Positions 1 through 9,038 are shown, counted from the first letter of the stretch. The stretch: DNA of 54,759 nt from Aequitasia sp047973235 (GCA_047973235.1 JBKEBP010000061.1:1-54759), one strand, 5' to 3'. Notes: generated from the sequence alone by a model not told the origin. A program made the numbers and translations.

Positions 1-2031
1 AAAGTTTGGAACAGAAGAAGCGAAAATATGTTTCTGCCACATCTCGGAACAAAGATGGCATGTGATTTTAAGGTGGTCGAGGATGGCATTCGGATGAGTC
101 AATATTATCAAATGGTTCAGGAAACGGAGATGAATACTCAGGATCAGAACTATGATAGCCATGAGAGATTCTTTACATCTGCTAAGACGGAATACACGTG
201 GGGACAGTTTAGAGAGGAAACTGAGGACCTGATTATACGTAGTTGTATGACTAAAGATACAAAAATAGAAAAACTTCTTAAAAAGTATTTTGGACCGGAG
301 GATTATTTTCTTCTTTGGAACCGTATGATAGGTAGTGGCGCTATTGGCGGAAAAGCTTGTGGGATGCTCGTTGCGAGAAAGATTGCGGAAACGGAGATTC
401 CCGAGTTTCATACATATAGTGAACCTCATGATTCATATTATATAGGCTCGGATATTTTCTACACTTATATAGTAAATAACGGGTGCTGGAAACTTCGATT
501 AAAACAAAGAAGCAAGGAAGGATATTTTGAAGCGGCCGCGGAGCTAAAGGAACACCTGTTAACAGGTAAGTTTATGGATAAGACAACGGCAAAATTTAGG
601 AATATGCTTGATTATTTTGGTCAGAATCCAATTATTGTACGCTCCTCCAGTTTCTTGGAGGATGGATTTGGCAATGCATTTGCAGGCAAATATGAATCTG
701 TATTTTGTGTTAACCAGGGAAGTCCGGAAGAGAGACTAAAAGAATTCGAACAAGCTATAAGAATAGTATATGCAAGTACCATGGATATATCTGCATTAGA
801 GTATCGAAGACAGCGTGGTCTCGAAGATAAAGACGAACAAATGTGTTTACTGGTTCAACGTGTATCCGGCTCACACTTTGAAAAGTATTTTATGCCTAGT
901 GCTGCGGGAGTAGGATATAGTCATAGCGCATATAAGTGGAGACCCGATATGGATCCTGAAGCGGGTATGTTACGTATTGTCATGGGACTTGGAACCAAAG
1001 CTGTTGACAGAACGGCACATGATTATCCGAGAATATCTAATCTGGATAGTCCGGCAACTACAATGCTTACTACAATCGCAGAGAAGCATAAGTTCTCACA
1101 GAGATATATAGACGTACTCGACTTGTCAAATAATACGCTGCATGACATACCACTGCGCGAAATACTTCCATATATGTCGCAGTGGTATAAAAATCAAGTT
1201 CTTGAACGAGATTTTGAAGCAGAAAATACTATAAAAGAAATGGGAAACTATAGAGAAGTCTGGTTTGCAAGTTGTCAGAGACTTTTAGAAAATGAGAAAT
1301 TTACAAAGCTGATGCAGGACATTTTGAGGACACTAAGTTCAGTATATGAGAACCCGGTTGATATAGAATATACTGTAAACTTAGGAGAAGATAACGGATT
1401 TGTAGTGAATCTTCTTCAGTGCAGACCCCTATACATAGGAAAAGAAGGTGGAAGAGTAACAATACCACAACTTACTAAGAAGAATGTTTACTTTGAGATA
1501 AAAGACTCATCTATGGGAACGTCGGGAGTAACACCTATTGATGTAATAGTGGAAGTTGATCCGGTAGGATATTATAATTATCCTTATACAAAGAAGTCAG
1601 AGGTTGCAAATGCAATAGGTCGTATTAACCAATATTATGCTAATTCTAATAAACGATTAATGCTGATGACCCCAGGGCGTGTGGGAACCTCGTCGCCGGA
1701 ACTAGGTGTACCGATTGCATTTTCTGATATATCTAACTTTAATGCAATATGTGAAGTGTCAGAAGAAGGCGTGGGATATATGCCGGAGTTAAGTTATGGC
1801 AGTCATATATTCCAAGACCTTGCTGAATCGGAAATAGTGTATGGAGCAATATGGAACAATGAGAAGACTATTACCTACAATCCCAAAATGTTGGATATGA
1901 AGAAAAACCTATTCGAAACAATATGCGGAGATTTACCCGGCTTAAATAGCATAATAAAGGTATGTGAGGTAAGTGACTTGCAGTATTGGTTAGATGCACA
2001 GGACAATCATGCATTATGCGGACAAATTTAA
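1..2031 (+). CDS. PEP/pyruvate-binding domain protein (PEP synthase/PPDK N-terminal type), 5' end probably cut by the window
   Basis: The frame is open from the first base, and the ATG at 28 has no convincing ribosome binding site, so the gene probably begins upstream. The visible 676 residues contain the glycine-rich GSGAIGGKA segment near residue 110 and the IIVRSSSFLEDG segment near 215. Both are typical of the ATP-grasp-like nucleotide-binding domain of pyruvate phosphate dikinase and PEP synthase (PF01326). No phosphohistidine swivelling domain or PEP-binding barrel is visible, so full PEP synthesis is unlikely from this chain alone. Such stand-alone proteins are common in Clostridia and their substrate is unknown. 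The decarboxylase beta subunit gene follows 38 bases after the stop. Confidence 0.75.
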   Translation, partial: KVWNRRSENMFLPHLGTKMACDFKVVEDGIRMSQYYQMVQETEMNTQDQNYDSHERFFTSAKTEYTWGQFREETEDLIIRSCMTKDTKIEKLLKKYFGPEDYFLLWNRMIGSGAIGGKACGMLVARKIAETEIPEFHTYSEPHDSYYIGSDIFYTYIVNNGCWKLRLKQRSKEGYFEAAAELKEHLLTGKFMDKTTAKFRNMLDYFGQNPIIVRSSSFLEDGFGNAFAGKYESVFCVNQGSPEERLKEFEQAIRIVYASTMDISALEYRRQRGLEDKDEQMCLLVQRVSGSHFEKYFMPSAAGVGYSHSAYKWRPDMDPEAGMLRIVMGLGTKAVDRTAHDYPRISNLDSPATTMLTTIAEKHKFSQRYIDVLDLSNNTLHDIPLREILPYMSQWYKNQVLERDFEAENTIKEMGNYREVWFASCQRLLENEKFTKLMQDILRTLSSVYENPVDIEYTVNLGEDNGFVVNLLQCRPLYIGKEGGRVTIPQLTKKNVYFEIKDSSMGTSGVTPIDVIVEVDPVGYYNYPYTKKSEVANAIGRINQYYANSNKRLMLMTPGRVGTSSPELGVPIAFSDISNFNAICEVSEEGVGYMPELSYGSHIFQDLAESEIVYGAIWNNEKTITYNPKMLDMKKNLFETICGDLPGLNSIIKVCEVSDLQYWLDAQDNHALCGQI

Positions 2032-2069
2032 ACATAATTTATATCAAATAGGAATATTAGGAGGTGTGC

Positions 2070-3221
2070 ATGGAGTTTTTAGTATCAGGAATTACATCTA
2101 TTACATGGCAGCAGATAGTAATGTATTTGGTAGGGGGAGCACTGATATATCTGGCAATAAAGAAAGACTTTGAGCCATCACTTTTATTGCCAATGGGATT
2201 TGGCGCAATACTGGTGAACCTGCCACTATCAGGAGTAATAAACCAGTCTATAGAAACGGTTGGAGGAGCTAGTAGCAGCATTCATGGGATTATACAATGG
2301 CTTTACGAAGTAGGAATTGAAGCATCAGAGGCTTTGCCAATTATTTTGTTTATCGGAATAGGAGCAATGATTGACTTTGGTCCACTTCTATCTCAGCCAA
2401 TATTGTTTTTATTTGGGGCAGCAGCGCAATTTGGAATATTTGTGGCACTGGCAGTTGCAACGCTCATGGGGTTTGATATTCTTGATGCGGCTGCAATTGG
2501 TATAATAGGAGCTGCAGACGGTCCTACTGCAATTTTGGTATCACAAGTATTAGAGTCCGATTATGTTGGGGCGATTGCTGTTGCAGCGTATTCTTATATG
2601 GCATTAGTACCTATAGTTCAGCCATTTGCGATAAAGCTTGTTACAACTAAAAAGGAAAGACTTATCAGAATGGAGTACAATCCAAGAACGATATCGAAAA
2701 GGACGAGGATATTATTCCCAATAGTAGTTACTATAATTGCGGGACTTGTTGCACCTATGTCGGTATCTTTGGTAGGATTTTTAATGTTTGGGAATCTCAT
2801 TAGAGAATGTGGTGTATTAGAGACACTTTCGGACACGGCTCAAAATGGATTAGCTAATTTAATTACACTTCTTCTTGGAATTACAATTTCCTTTAGTATG
2901 AATGCGGAAGCATTTGTCAAACCTGAAACTTTAATGATTATGGCGATTGGTCTTGTTGCTTTTGTATTTGATACTATAGGTGGCGTAATGTTTGCTAAAC
3001 TTATCAATCTTTTCAGAAAGAAAAAAATCAATCCGATGATAGGAGGGGCAGGGATATCTGCATTTCCAATGTCGGCCAGGGTGATACAGAAAATGGCACT
3101 TAAAGAAGATCCTGAGAATATTATACTTATGCATGCAGTAGGTACCAATGTATCCGGTCAAATTGCGTCAGTTGTAGCAGGTGGAATGATTCTTGGATTA
3201 ATAGGCAGTATGCCATTATAA
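2070..3221 (+). CDS. Sodium ion-translocating decarboxylase, beta subunit (OadB/GcdB/MmdB family)
   Basis: This very hydrophobic 383-residue protein has many membrane segments. It carries the AIGIIGAADGPTAI stretch near residue 150 and the conserved C-terminal GGAGISAFPMSARV region typical of beta subunits of oxaloacetate, methylmalonyl-CoA and glutaconyl-CoA decarboxylases. In that family the subunit couples carboxybiotin decarboxylation to sodium export across the membrane. The ATG at 2070 was chosen because a perfect AGGAGG ends five bases before it; a GTG at 2064 lies within that site. A gamma-like subunit gene follows. No alpha or biotin-carrier subunit lies in the window, so the substrate is undetermined. 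Confidence 0.9.
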   Translation: MEFLVSGITSITWQQIVMYLVGGALIYLAIKKDFEPSLLLPMGFGAILVNLPLSGVINQSIETVGGASSSIHGIIQWLYEVGIEASEALPIILFIGIGAMIDFGPLLSQPILFLFGAAAQFGIFVALAVATLMGFDILDAAAIGIIGAADGPTAILVSQVLESDYVGAIAVAAYSYMALVPIVQPFAIKLVTTKKERLIRMEYNPRTISKRTRILFPIVVTIIAGLVAPMSVSLVGFLMFGNLIRECGVLETLSDTAQNGLANLITLLLGITISFSMNAEAFVKPETLMIMAIGLVAFVFDTIGGVMFAKLINLFRKKKINPMIGGAGISAFPMSARVIQKMALKEDPENIILMHAVGTNVSGQIASVVAGGMILGLIGSMPL

Positions 3222-3259
3222 TACTCCAAAGGACATATTCGGAAAAGGAGACACATATT

Positions 3260-3415
3260 ATGAATGATAATTTTATGATTGCTTTAGAGATGATGTGGAA
3301 GGGAATGCTTGGCATCTTCGTAGTTATTGGAATTATAACTCTGATAGTATTACTGCTTACCAAGTTGGATGCGTATGATAAGAAAAAAGAAGATGACAAA
3401 AGTCGGCTAGACTAG
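3260..3415 (+). CDS. Small gamma-like (OadG-type) subunit of the sodium-pump decarboxylase
   Basis: This 51-codon ORF starts at an ATG preceded by AAAAGGAG. The protein has one strongly hydrophobic helix at about residues 16-37 (MLGIFVVIGIITLIVLLL) followed by a charged tail rich in Lys, Asp and Glu. This is the layout of OadG-type gamma subunits, which anchor and assemble the decarboxylase complex. It lies 38 bases after the beta subunit gene, so co-transcription is likely. Its last bases overlap the stop of the convergent gene on the minus strand. The family call rests on length, topology and context, not on a catalytic motif. Confidence 0.72.
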   Translation: MNDNFMIALEMMWKGMLGIFVVIGIITLIVLLLTKLDAYDKKKEDDKSRLD

Positions 3416-4725
3416 AAACGGGCATTGGGATAACGTTCCTGCATTTTGCTGTCGGGATATTTGTAATCTATATAGCTCTCTATGCCGGTTTCAGGTGCAA
3501 TACTTGATGAACGCTCAGTATATCTTTTCAAAGCAAGACCGGAAACTGTAATATTAGCAACTATAAATAAAAGGAGCAGCCATGTAACGGTTGTTCCTAT
3601 TTTTTTTGGAAACAGCTCTATTAGGGAAGAGAGCTTAGGGAAAAAAAGATTAAACCAGATTACTGCAGCAATGCCCCAGAAGAAACAATATAGTAAATTT
3701 ATTCTGCCGCCAAGGTTGAACTGGTATTTACTGTAATCCCAAAATACTGTTCCGAATACGTACTCAGTGAAAATGCTGCAGCAATACTCATAAAAGCCAC
3801 CAAGTAAGGTGCCTAAAATAAATAATGTGGAGCTGCTACATTCTTTATACCTATATAGTAATGCAGTAAACAGTCCGATGCCAAGCCCCCAGACAATGCT
3901 GAATTGACCCCAGACGAGTGAACTGCGGCTCATCCAGATTCCGGATGTGATTCGACAAAAAATTATCTCGACAATAGCACCAAGAAAAGAGCCAATTAAA
4001 AAAAGCCAAAATAGTTTATAGAATCCACAACCTTTAGCAAAGGGAATATCGGGACTCTTTCGTTCTTCTCTTTTTATGGTCCGAGCAACTTCATTTCGAT
4101 ACGCCTTCTCAACTCTTCTTGTTACATAGGAAGCAAGGAAGTTTCCAAGGTGAGTCGTGAAATTCAGTAGATGACTATTCCAGTTAAGCAGCCGCTGAGT
4201 ATGTGAGCTGTGTTTAGCGTACTTTAGAGTTAGGATTGTCCCTAATAAGTCTATTAGGATGAGTGTAATTAGTACGGTAATAAGAATTTGAGACAGTATG
4301 GACGGGACCAGATTATACAATAGAATTAAAAAACGATTAAGATATTTTATACAAAGAACTAAAATAAGACCCCAAAAAATTGAGACCTGCAGACAAATAT
4401 ATCCATCTATATTAAATTTGAATTTGCTATAATCCCACCATTTACTTCCGGTAAAGGATTCAAGAAGACGTCCGGCAATCCATTCATGCAAAGTGGCAAT
4501 GATTAAACTGCCAAGGAAAAGAAAGAATAGATTGTGACTGAGTTCGCTGAGTATAAGAGTTGAAACTGCGGCACCGAGGCCATATATTATACAAAAAGGT
4601 CCGTTAAGAAATCCTCGATTGTTAAATCGTTTAAGTTTAACAGCAGAGAATATGGTTTCAAAGACCCAACCTGCAAATGAATATAAAATAAACAGCCATA
4701 GTAATTCATTGATTGATAGATTCAT
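3412..4725 (-). CDS. CmpB-type integral membrane protein (PF06541), two-domain
   Basis: This 437-residue polytopic membrane protein repeats the CmpB ('putative ABC-transporter type IV') domain. The first copy begins with FAGWVFETIFSAVKLKRFNNRGFLNGPF and the second, near residue 255, with LGAIVEIIFCRI followed by SLVWGQFSIVWGLG; each copy has a matching WDYSK(F/Y) element. The start is the ATG at 4725 because GGAGGGG lies just upstream; the longer frame to 4740 would need a TTG inside that site. No ATP-binding partner is adjacent. The function of the family is not established. The gene is convergent with the gamma-subunit gene and the two stop codons overlap. Confidence 0.72.
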   Translation of the reverse strand: MNLSINELLWLFILYSFAGWVFETIFSAVKLKRFNNRGFLNGPFCIIYGLGAAVSTLILSELSHNLFFLFLGSLIIATLHEWIAGRLLESFTGSKWWDYSKFKFNIDGYICLQVSIFWGLILVLCIKYLNRFLILLYNLVPSILSQILITVLITLILIDLLGTILTLKYAKHSSHTQRLLNWNSHLLNFTTHLGNFLASYVTRRVEKAYRNEVARTIKREERKSPDIPFAKGCGFYKLFWLFLIGSFLGAIVEIIFCRITSGIWMSRSSLVWGQFSIVWGLGIGLFTALLYRYKECSSSTLFILGTLLGGFYEYCCSIFTEYVFGTVFWDYSKYQFNLGGRINLLYCFFWGIAAVIWFNLFFPKLSSLIELFPKKIGTTVTWLLLLFIVANITVSGLALKRYTERSSSIAPETGIESYIDYKYPDSKMQERYPNARF

Positions 4726-4838
4726 TTTCCACCCCTCCAAGTCAAAAAGGTATGTAGTAATTTATGATACCACATTGTATAAGGATTAGAAAGACTTATA
4801 AAATATTTATTATAATGATTAAAATTCCAAAAAACATA

Positions 4839-4866
4839 TTGACTAAGCAGGACTTTTCAGAATAAT
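4839..4866 (+). promoter_or_regulatory. Sigma-A-type promoter of the MalT-like regulator
   Basis: TTGACT at 4839-4844 and AATAAT at 4861-4866 are separated by 16 bases (TAATAT, two bases further on, is an alternative -10). The gene starts at 4893 behind GAGGTGG. Confidence 0.5.
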
Positions 4867-4892
4867 ATAGTTTATCGTGAAAGAGGTGGACT

Positions 4893-6686
4893 ATGGAAGT
4901 AAAGCAGAAGTTTGATGATGCAGTTTTTTATCAATACACTAAAGAAGAACAAGAAGTTATAATTATTATTTCCGTACTGGATTCAATTCCAAGAGAACTG
5001 ATTCAGGCAGTCTCGAAGGCAAGAAAGAGAGAGATTTCGGAGTTATTAACAGATAATCCTTATATAAAATATGATGCTAAGGAAAAAAGATTATATTTTG
5101 AAAAGCCATATAAAGATTTTTTGACAGAAAAGTATTATATGTTAGACAAGGACGTTATAGAAAAAACTATTCGAGCTGCAGCACAGTGGTGCAAAAATAA
5201 GGGGCACTATTATGATGCGATTAAATGCTATAGAGTTATTAAGTCAAATATGGATATATGGGATACCATATGCATTTATAGATTTTCCAGACGAAATATT
5301 ACAGAAGCGAAGTTTATAATAGAAAACATAGAAGATTTTCCGGAAGTATTTAAAGATAAAAACCCAAGAACCCGTATTTTACTTTCAGTTTTGTATGTTA
5401 ATAATTTGGAATTTACCAAAGCGATGAAAACGATTGAAAAAGTCAGAATCGATTTGGAAGAAATAAGAGCTGAAGAGGAAATACTTGGTGAGTGTTATTG
5501 TGCAATTGGAATTATGTATATATTGATGGGCAGAGATGGGTATGGGGAATATTTCAAGCGTGCGGCTGAACTATTGCCTAATGGCAGCCGGATGTGGAGT
5601 AAGGAAATTCTACTAATTGACCTTGGCCCCGCACTTATTTTAAATAGCAGCTCAGAAGGAGCATTGCTTAAAAGTATTGAGGAAATAGATTATGCGATAA
5701 AGTATATACCCGGCTTACTTTACGGAACAGGAATGGGGATGAACACGCTCTGCAAATCAGAGGCCGCCTTCTTAAGCGGAGATATTAAAGGTGCAATCGA
5801 ATATGGATATCAGGCACTTTATATGGGAGAAGCTTATTCCCAAGGTGATGTAATCGGAAGTGCACTATTAATAATTTTACGGTCATATATATTACAGGGC
5901 GACTATGAAAATATAGTTGATACTGTAGAGCATGTGGAACGATATAGAAGGGATGATAGGTTTAGAAATCTAGGCATATGGGATATCATATATGGTTGGT
6001 TTTATTCTGAATTCGAAGAGGGTGATAAGGTTGTTCTCTGGGTTAGGAATGCAATCCATTATGGGTATGCGCCAATAAGTATCGAAAGACCGAATATCAT
6101 AAGGATGAGATGTTTAGTGGTCGGTAGGCAGTATATGGAGGCACTAGCCTTAATAGAGCAACTGGAAGAACTTGCAAAGATTAAAAAATCTATACCAATG
6201 CTTCTACATATTGAAATATGCAGAGCCGTTTCCTTGTATGCGGTAAAGGAAAAGGAGGAAGCGCTCAGAAGTCTTGAACGAGCTTACGAGTTATCTGTTG
6301 GAAATAATTTGACAACACTTTTTATAGAGTATGGAAATAGGTTACGCGCATTATTATTATACGTCAAGGAAAGCAAAACCAGTATTCCAAATGAGTGGTT
6401 ATACAATCTCTATACTAAGGTGAATACTTTTGCGAAGAAGCATGCAATTCTTATGAAGAGCAGAAAACAGGTTATAAAAGGCGGAGAAAAGGATTTTAAA
6501 CTAAGCGAACGTGAGAAAACCATTTTAACAAACATTAGTCAAGGCCTGACACGTGAAGAGATTGGTGAGTTGTTATACTTAAGTCCAAACACTATTAAAA
6601 GTGTTTTAAAGCAAATATACGCAAAACTTGGTGCTATTAATGCTGCTGACGCTGTTAGAATAGGTATAGTTAATGAGGTTATATAA
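4893..6686 (+). CDS. LuxR-family regulator, MalT-like TPR type without the ATPase half
   Basis: The 597-residue protein ends in a LuxR-type helix-turn-helix at about residues 535-597 (LSEREKTILTNISQGLTREE, then SPNTIKSVLKQIYAKL). The middle is helical and TPR-like, as in MalT. The N-terminus starts directly in what resembles the winged-helix region that normally follows the STAND NTPase domain of MalT-type activators. No Walker A or B motif is visible. The regulator therefore appears to keep its sensor repeats and DNA-binding end but to have lost, or never had, the ATP switch. Its targets are unknown. It stands alone with its own promoter. Confidence 0.78.
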   Translation: MEVKQKFDDAVFYQYTKEEQEVIIIISVLDSIPRELIQAVSKARKREISELLTDNPYIKYDAKEKRLYFEKPYKDFLTEKYYMLDKDVIEKTIRAAAQWCKNKGHYYDAIKCYRVIKSNMDIWDTICIYRFSRRNITEAKFIIENIEDFPEVFKDKNPRTRILLSVLYVNNLEFTKAMKTIEKVRIDLEEIRAEEEILGECYCAIGIMYILMGRDGYGEYFKRAAELLPNGSRMWSKEILLIDLGPALILNSSSEGALLKSIEEIDYAIKYIPGLLYGTGMGMNTLCKSEAAFLSGDIKGAIEYGYQALYMGEAYSQGDVIGSALLIILRSYILQGDYENIVDTVEHVERYRRDDRFRNLGIWDIIYGWFYSEFEEGDKVVLWVRNAIHYGYAPISIERPNIIRMRCLVVGRQYMEALALIEQLEELAKIKKSIPMLLHIEICRAVSLYAVKEKEEALRSLERAYELSVGNNLTTLFIEYGNRLRALLLYVKESKTSIPNEWLYNLYTKVNTFAKKHAILMKSRKQVIKGGEKDFKLSEREKTILTNISQGLTREEIGELLYLSPNTIKSVLKQIYAKLGAINAADAVRIGIVNEVI

Positions 6687-6721
6687 CCTGAAATTTGAAT
6701 GGCATATGCTAATTATTAGTG

Positions 6722-6727
6722 TATAAT
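6722..6727 (+). promoter_or_regulatory. Perfect -10 box ahead of the 97-residue orphan gene
   Basis: TATAAT lies 33 bases before the ATG at 6760. No good -35 element is found at 16-18 bases; a TTGAAT sits 21 bases upstream, which is too far for a standard sigma-A site. Confidence 0.3.
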
Positions 6728-6759
6728 ATATACATGACATTATGCAGGAGGAAAATGTA

Positions 6760-7053
6760 ATGAATGTATATGATACTGTTAAAAAAGAAGAGTTGGATGT
6801 AACTGAAGATGAACTTATTAAGTTAATGGCACCGGGTGGTCGACAGGTCGACTTGTTTTTAAAAGAAGATAAGAGTGATGAAGACGGATATCTCACATGG
6901 GACACGGAACATTGGTCAAGTGTTGACGGAAAACGTTTTATAAGATGCTACTCTTATAAAGGTAAAATGTCATCGGAGTATACAGGACACAATATTTATG
7001 ATTTGTACAACGCATTTAAACCCAAGGAAGCAAAGAAAGTGGAATTAAGCTAA
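6760..7053 (+). CDS. Hypothetical 97-residue acidic protein
   Basis: The start at 6760 is set by AGGAGG eight bases upstream; an ATG at 6742 lies before that site. The protein is rich in Asp, Glu and Lys. It has no signal peptide, membrane segment or cysteine. A central LTWDTEHWSSVDGKRF stretch and several Tyr residues suggest a small folded cytoplasmic domain. I do not recognise the family. It is monocistronic: a promoter-like TATAAT precedes it and a long hairpin overlaps its stop codon. Its neighbours are two regulators, which says little about its role. Confidence 0.6.
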   Translation: MNVYDTVKKEELDVTEDELIKLMAPGGRQVDLFLKEDKSDEDGYLTWDTEHWSSVDGKRFIRCYSYKGKMSSEYTGHNIYDLYNAFKPKEAKKVELS

Positions 7054-7071
7054 GCTTAGTTCCACTTTCTT
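7033..7071 (+). terminator. Long hairpin overlapping the stop of the orphan gene
   Basis: AAGAAAGTGGAA at 7033-7044 pairs with TTCCACTTTCTT at 7060-7071. Five further pairs (one G-U) extend inward to a five-base loop. The T-tract is poor in both directions, so termination is likely but not certain. Confidence 0.5.
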
Positions 7072-7129
7072 ATGCGTAGGATGGTTCTTCGAACTTGCCT
7101 GCTGAAAGCTATCCCAGGCCTTCTGTTGC

Positions 7130-7519
7130 CTAGAGCCTTTTTATATATTCACAAAGAGATAGCCAATCTTTCTCAGAAGGCACATATGGCATCCTAAATA
7201 TTGGTATTTCAATGGTTGTGTCTGATAAAACATAGTTACAAACTATCAAATCAGCTTGTTCTTTGATAGTAACTTCAGTTGTTATATTCTCGTTAGATAT
7301 AAATAAAATTTCGATATCATCACTTAGAAGATCTTTAAGTTTTCCTGACAAATAAGATGCTAGTCCTGATTCGCCGGAGAATGAACATATAATCCGATTG
7401 ATATTGTACTCAACATGACGGCTGTACTGATATGTTATCAGTGTAAGATTAGCACATATGTCCTCAGGATAATAAAGTTTAAAGGTTAGGTTATCCTTCA
7501 TTGTGATAAGTGTGTTCAT
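7130..7519 (-). CDS. C-terminal EIIB-like part of a split Mga-type regulator
   Basis: This 129-residue ORF begins at an ATGA overlap with the stop of the larger Mga-like ORF and has no ribosome binding site of its own. Together the two parts give about 490 residues, the normal length of Mga/AtxA-type regulators. In those proteins this position holds an EIIB-like domain that contributes to oligomerisation. The reading frame of this part stays open upstream through the overlap. One extra A in the A6 run (T6 at 7547-7552 on the plus strand) would join both parts. It is either a frameshifted gene or a product made by slippage or translational coupling. Confidence 0.6.
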   Translation of the reverse strand: MNTLITMKDNLTFKLYYPEDICANLTLITYQYSRHVEYNINRIICSFSGESGLASYLSGKLKDLLSDDIEILFISNENITTEVTIKEQADLIVCNYVLSDTTIEIPIFRMPYVPSEKDWLSLCEYIKRL

Positions 7520-8610
7520 CCATAAATCGTATAAATGTGTGATATCTTTTTTGCAATCTCTTTAATTGAAGTGGAAGACACCTGATATACAGGTGATAAT
7601 GCAGTAAGCAATGTTAAATTTCTAAAGTATGCAAATAGCACAGTAGAAAAATCTCCATTTCCGGAGAGTCCGACTTTATGTGCCATTGATTCATTAATCG
7701 TATGCAGCATAGTTGATTTCTCATTGTATATCAAATCGCTTCGATACATACCAAAGCGTTTCTCATTAGAAGAATAAATTACAGTATCAAGGATTGTGAT
7801 GAAGGCCCACATTATTTCGTCTTCCGGTAAATCATTTGTATTACAAATTTCTGAAGTAACATTTAGATATACCTCTTTAAATTCCTTATAACGTATGGAG
7901 GCAAGAATTATATGTTTTAATTTGTCATCATCGATTTTGACAAAGTTATTATCTTGTATTCTGACTACAGCTAGAGAAAACCAATGCTCTGCTTTAAAAT
8001 AAGAGGTATTAACAATAGGATAATTCTTTTCGAGCATGGCGTTACGAAGCTTGGAATACAAATCAGTATGGATTATTCGTTTAGTTCTGGGAGCAAGTAT
8101 AACCAACTGCCTAAATTCTGTAAAAAATGCATGCAAGAAATACCGCAGACAAATCTCATCGCCCAGCAGCTGTATACTGTATGAGGATAGCTCCACATTA
8201 AATCTTTTGATTATTTTATTATAGTAGATGATACGTTTTCTGATACTTGATTCGGATATAAACAACTCTTCGGCAAGTCCGTGAATATTCATCGGAATAT
8301 CATATAAAACATTTTCCATTATTCTGAAAATTGCACTATCCATCGCAAATTCCAGAATGTAGTCTTGAATTTGTTTGCTATTATTATTAATGATGTTTAT
8401 TGTAGTCCCGTCTATAGTGAGTGAAAAGTCATCAGGAAGTGTTTCCATAATAAAATCAACATCAGTATTTAGAGTTTTTCTGGTAACTCCAAGTTCTGAC
8501 ATTAAATCCGTATATGTGATGGAACCATGTCGCTTGTCAATTTCTGAAAGCGTCTTCATCATCCTTTTTGATTTTTTATCATATATTAGTTCATAAAATA
8601 AATTATTCAT
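7516..8610 (-). CDS. Mga/PRD-type transcriptional regulator, N-terminal part (possible frameshift)
   Basis: The 364-residue protein has two N-terminal helix-turn-helix units: an HTH_11/Mga-type one near residues 25-55 (TYTDLMSELGVTRKTLNTDV) and the Mga HTH near 105-135 (IHGLAEELFISESSIRKRI). A helical PRD-like region follows. The start at 8610 is set by an AAGGTAGGA site just upstream; the longer frame to 8658 has none. Such regulators are commonly controlled by PTS phosphorylation of PRD domains. The chain stops where an EIIB-like domain should follow, and that domain is encoded by the overlapping ORF below. No PTS genes lie nearby, so the target is unknown. Confidence 0.68.
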   Translation of the reverse strand: MNNLFYELIYDKKSKRMMKTLSEIDKRHGSITYTDLMSELGVTRKTLNTDVDFIMETLPDDFSLTIDGTTINIINNNSKQIQDYILEFAMDSAIFRIMENVLYDIPMNIHGLAEELFISESSIRKRIIYYNKIIKRFNVELSSYSIQLLGDEICLRYFLHAFFTEFRQLVILAPRTKRIIHTDLYSKLRNAMLEKNYPIVNTSYFKAEHWFSLAVVRIQDNNFVKIDDDKLKHIILASIRYKEFKEVYLNVTSEICNTNDLPEDEIMWAFITILDTVIYSSNEKRFGMYRSDLIYNEKSTMLHTINESMAHKVGLSGNGDFSTVLFAYFRNLTLLTALSPVYQVSSTSIKEIAKKISHIYTIYG

Positions 8611-8638
8611 AATTCCTACCTTATTCTTATTTACAGTA

Positions 8639-8667
8639 ATTATACTCTTTATATACAACTAACTCAA
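8639..8667 (-). promoter_or_regulatory. Sigma-A promoter of the Mga-like gene
   Basis: Read on the minus strand, TTGAGT at 8667-8662 and a perfect TATAAT at 8644-8639 are separated by 17 bases. The start codon at 8610 lies about 22 bases after the predicted transcription start. Confidence 0.65.
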
Positions 8668-8870
8668 ATGTTATCATGCGATTATGTTATTTTTTTCCGT
8701 ATTTATAGAAAAAAGTAGAGTATGAAAAAGATGAGATATGCATTATTATCAATGTATGAGAACTAGCAAGTGAAGCTACTCCCACAATAAATCAGCTTAT
8801 GAAATCCTTATCCTTATTCTATGTTTGTTGTTTGTCAATACGTTAATCTTCGATAAGGTGATAATTGATG

Positions 8871-8994
8871 TGAGCAGCTCACGTGATTCTCATATTAGGA
8901 CGTGATAGGGCATGTCCTTGAGGGGTAAATAATACATGTGGCGAATTTAGTTAGCCGAATTAGAAGAGAGCTTTAGGGGGGCTCTTTTCTTTTT
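8871..8994 (+). ncRNA. Candidate structured RNA ending in an intrinsic terminator
   Basis: The gap of roughly 500 bases between the Mga-like and isochorismatase genes contains no convincing ORF. It holds ordered inverted repeats: TGAG/CTCA at 8871-8881, then a composite hairpin with CTCA at 8889-8892 pairing with TGAG at 8919-8922 around GGACGTG/CATGTCC (8898-8904 with 8911-8917). A terminator follows at 8963-8994. The next gene has its own extended -10 after the terminator, so this may be an independent small RNA and not a leader. I do not recognise a known class, and no clear promoter is visible upstream. Confidence 0.35.
8963..8994 (+). terminator. Intrinsic terminator of the candidate small RNA
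   Basis: GAAGAGAGC at 8963-8971 pairs with GCTCTTTTC at 8981-8989 (one G-U pair) across a nine-base loop, followed by a run of T at 8990-8994. No ORF ends immediately upstream. Confidence 0.7.
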
Positions 8995-9038
8995 GTGTAT
9001 TTATAAAGTCCTTTTGATGTGTAATATTATAAAGAAAG

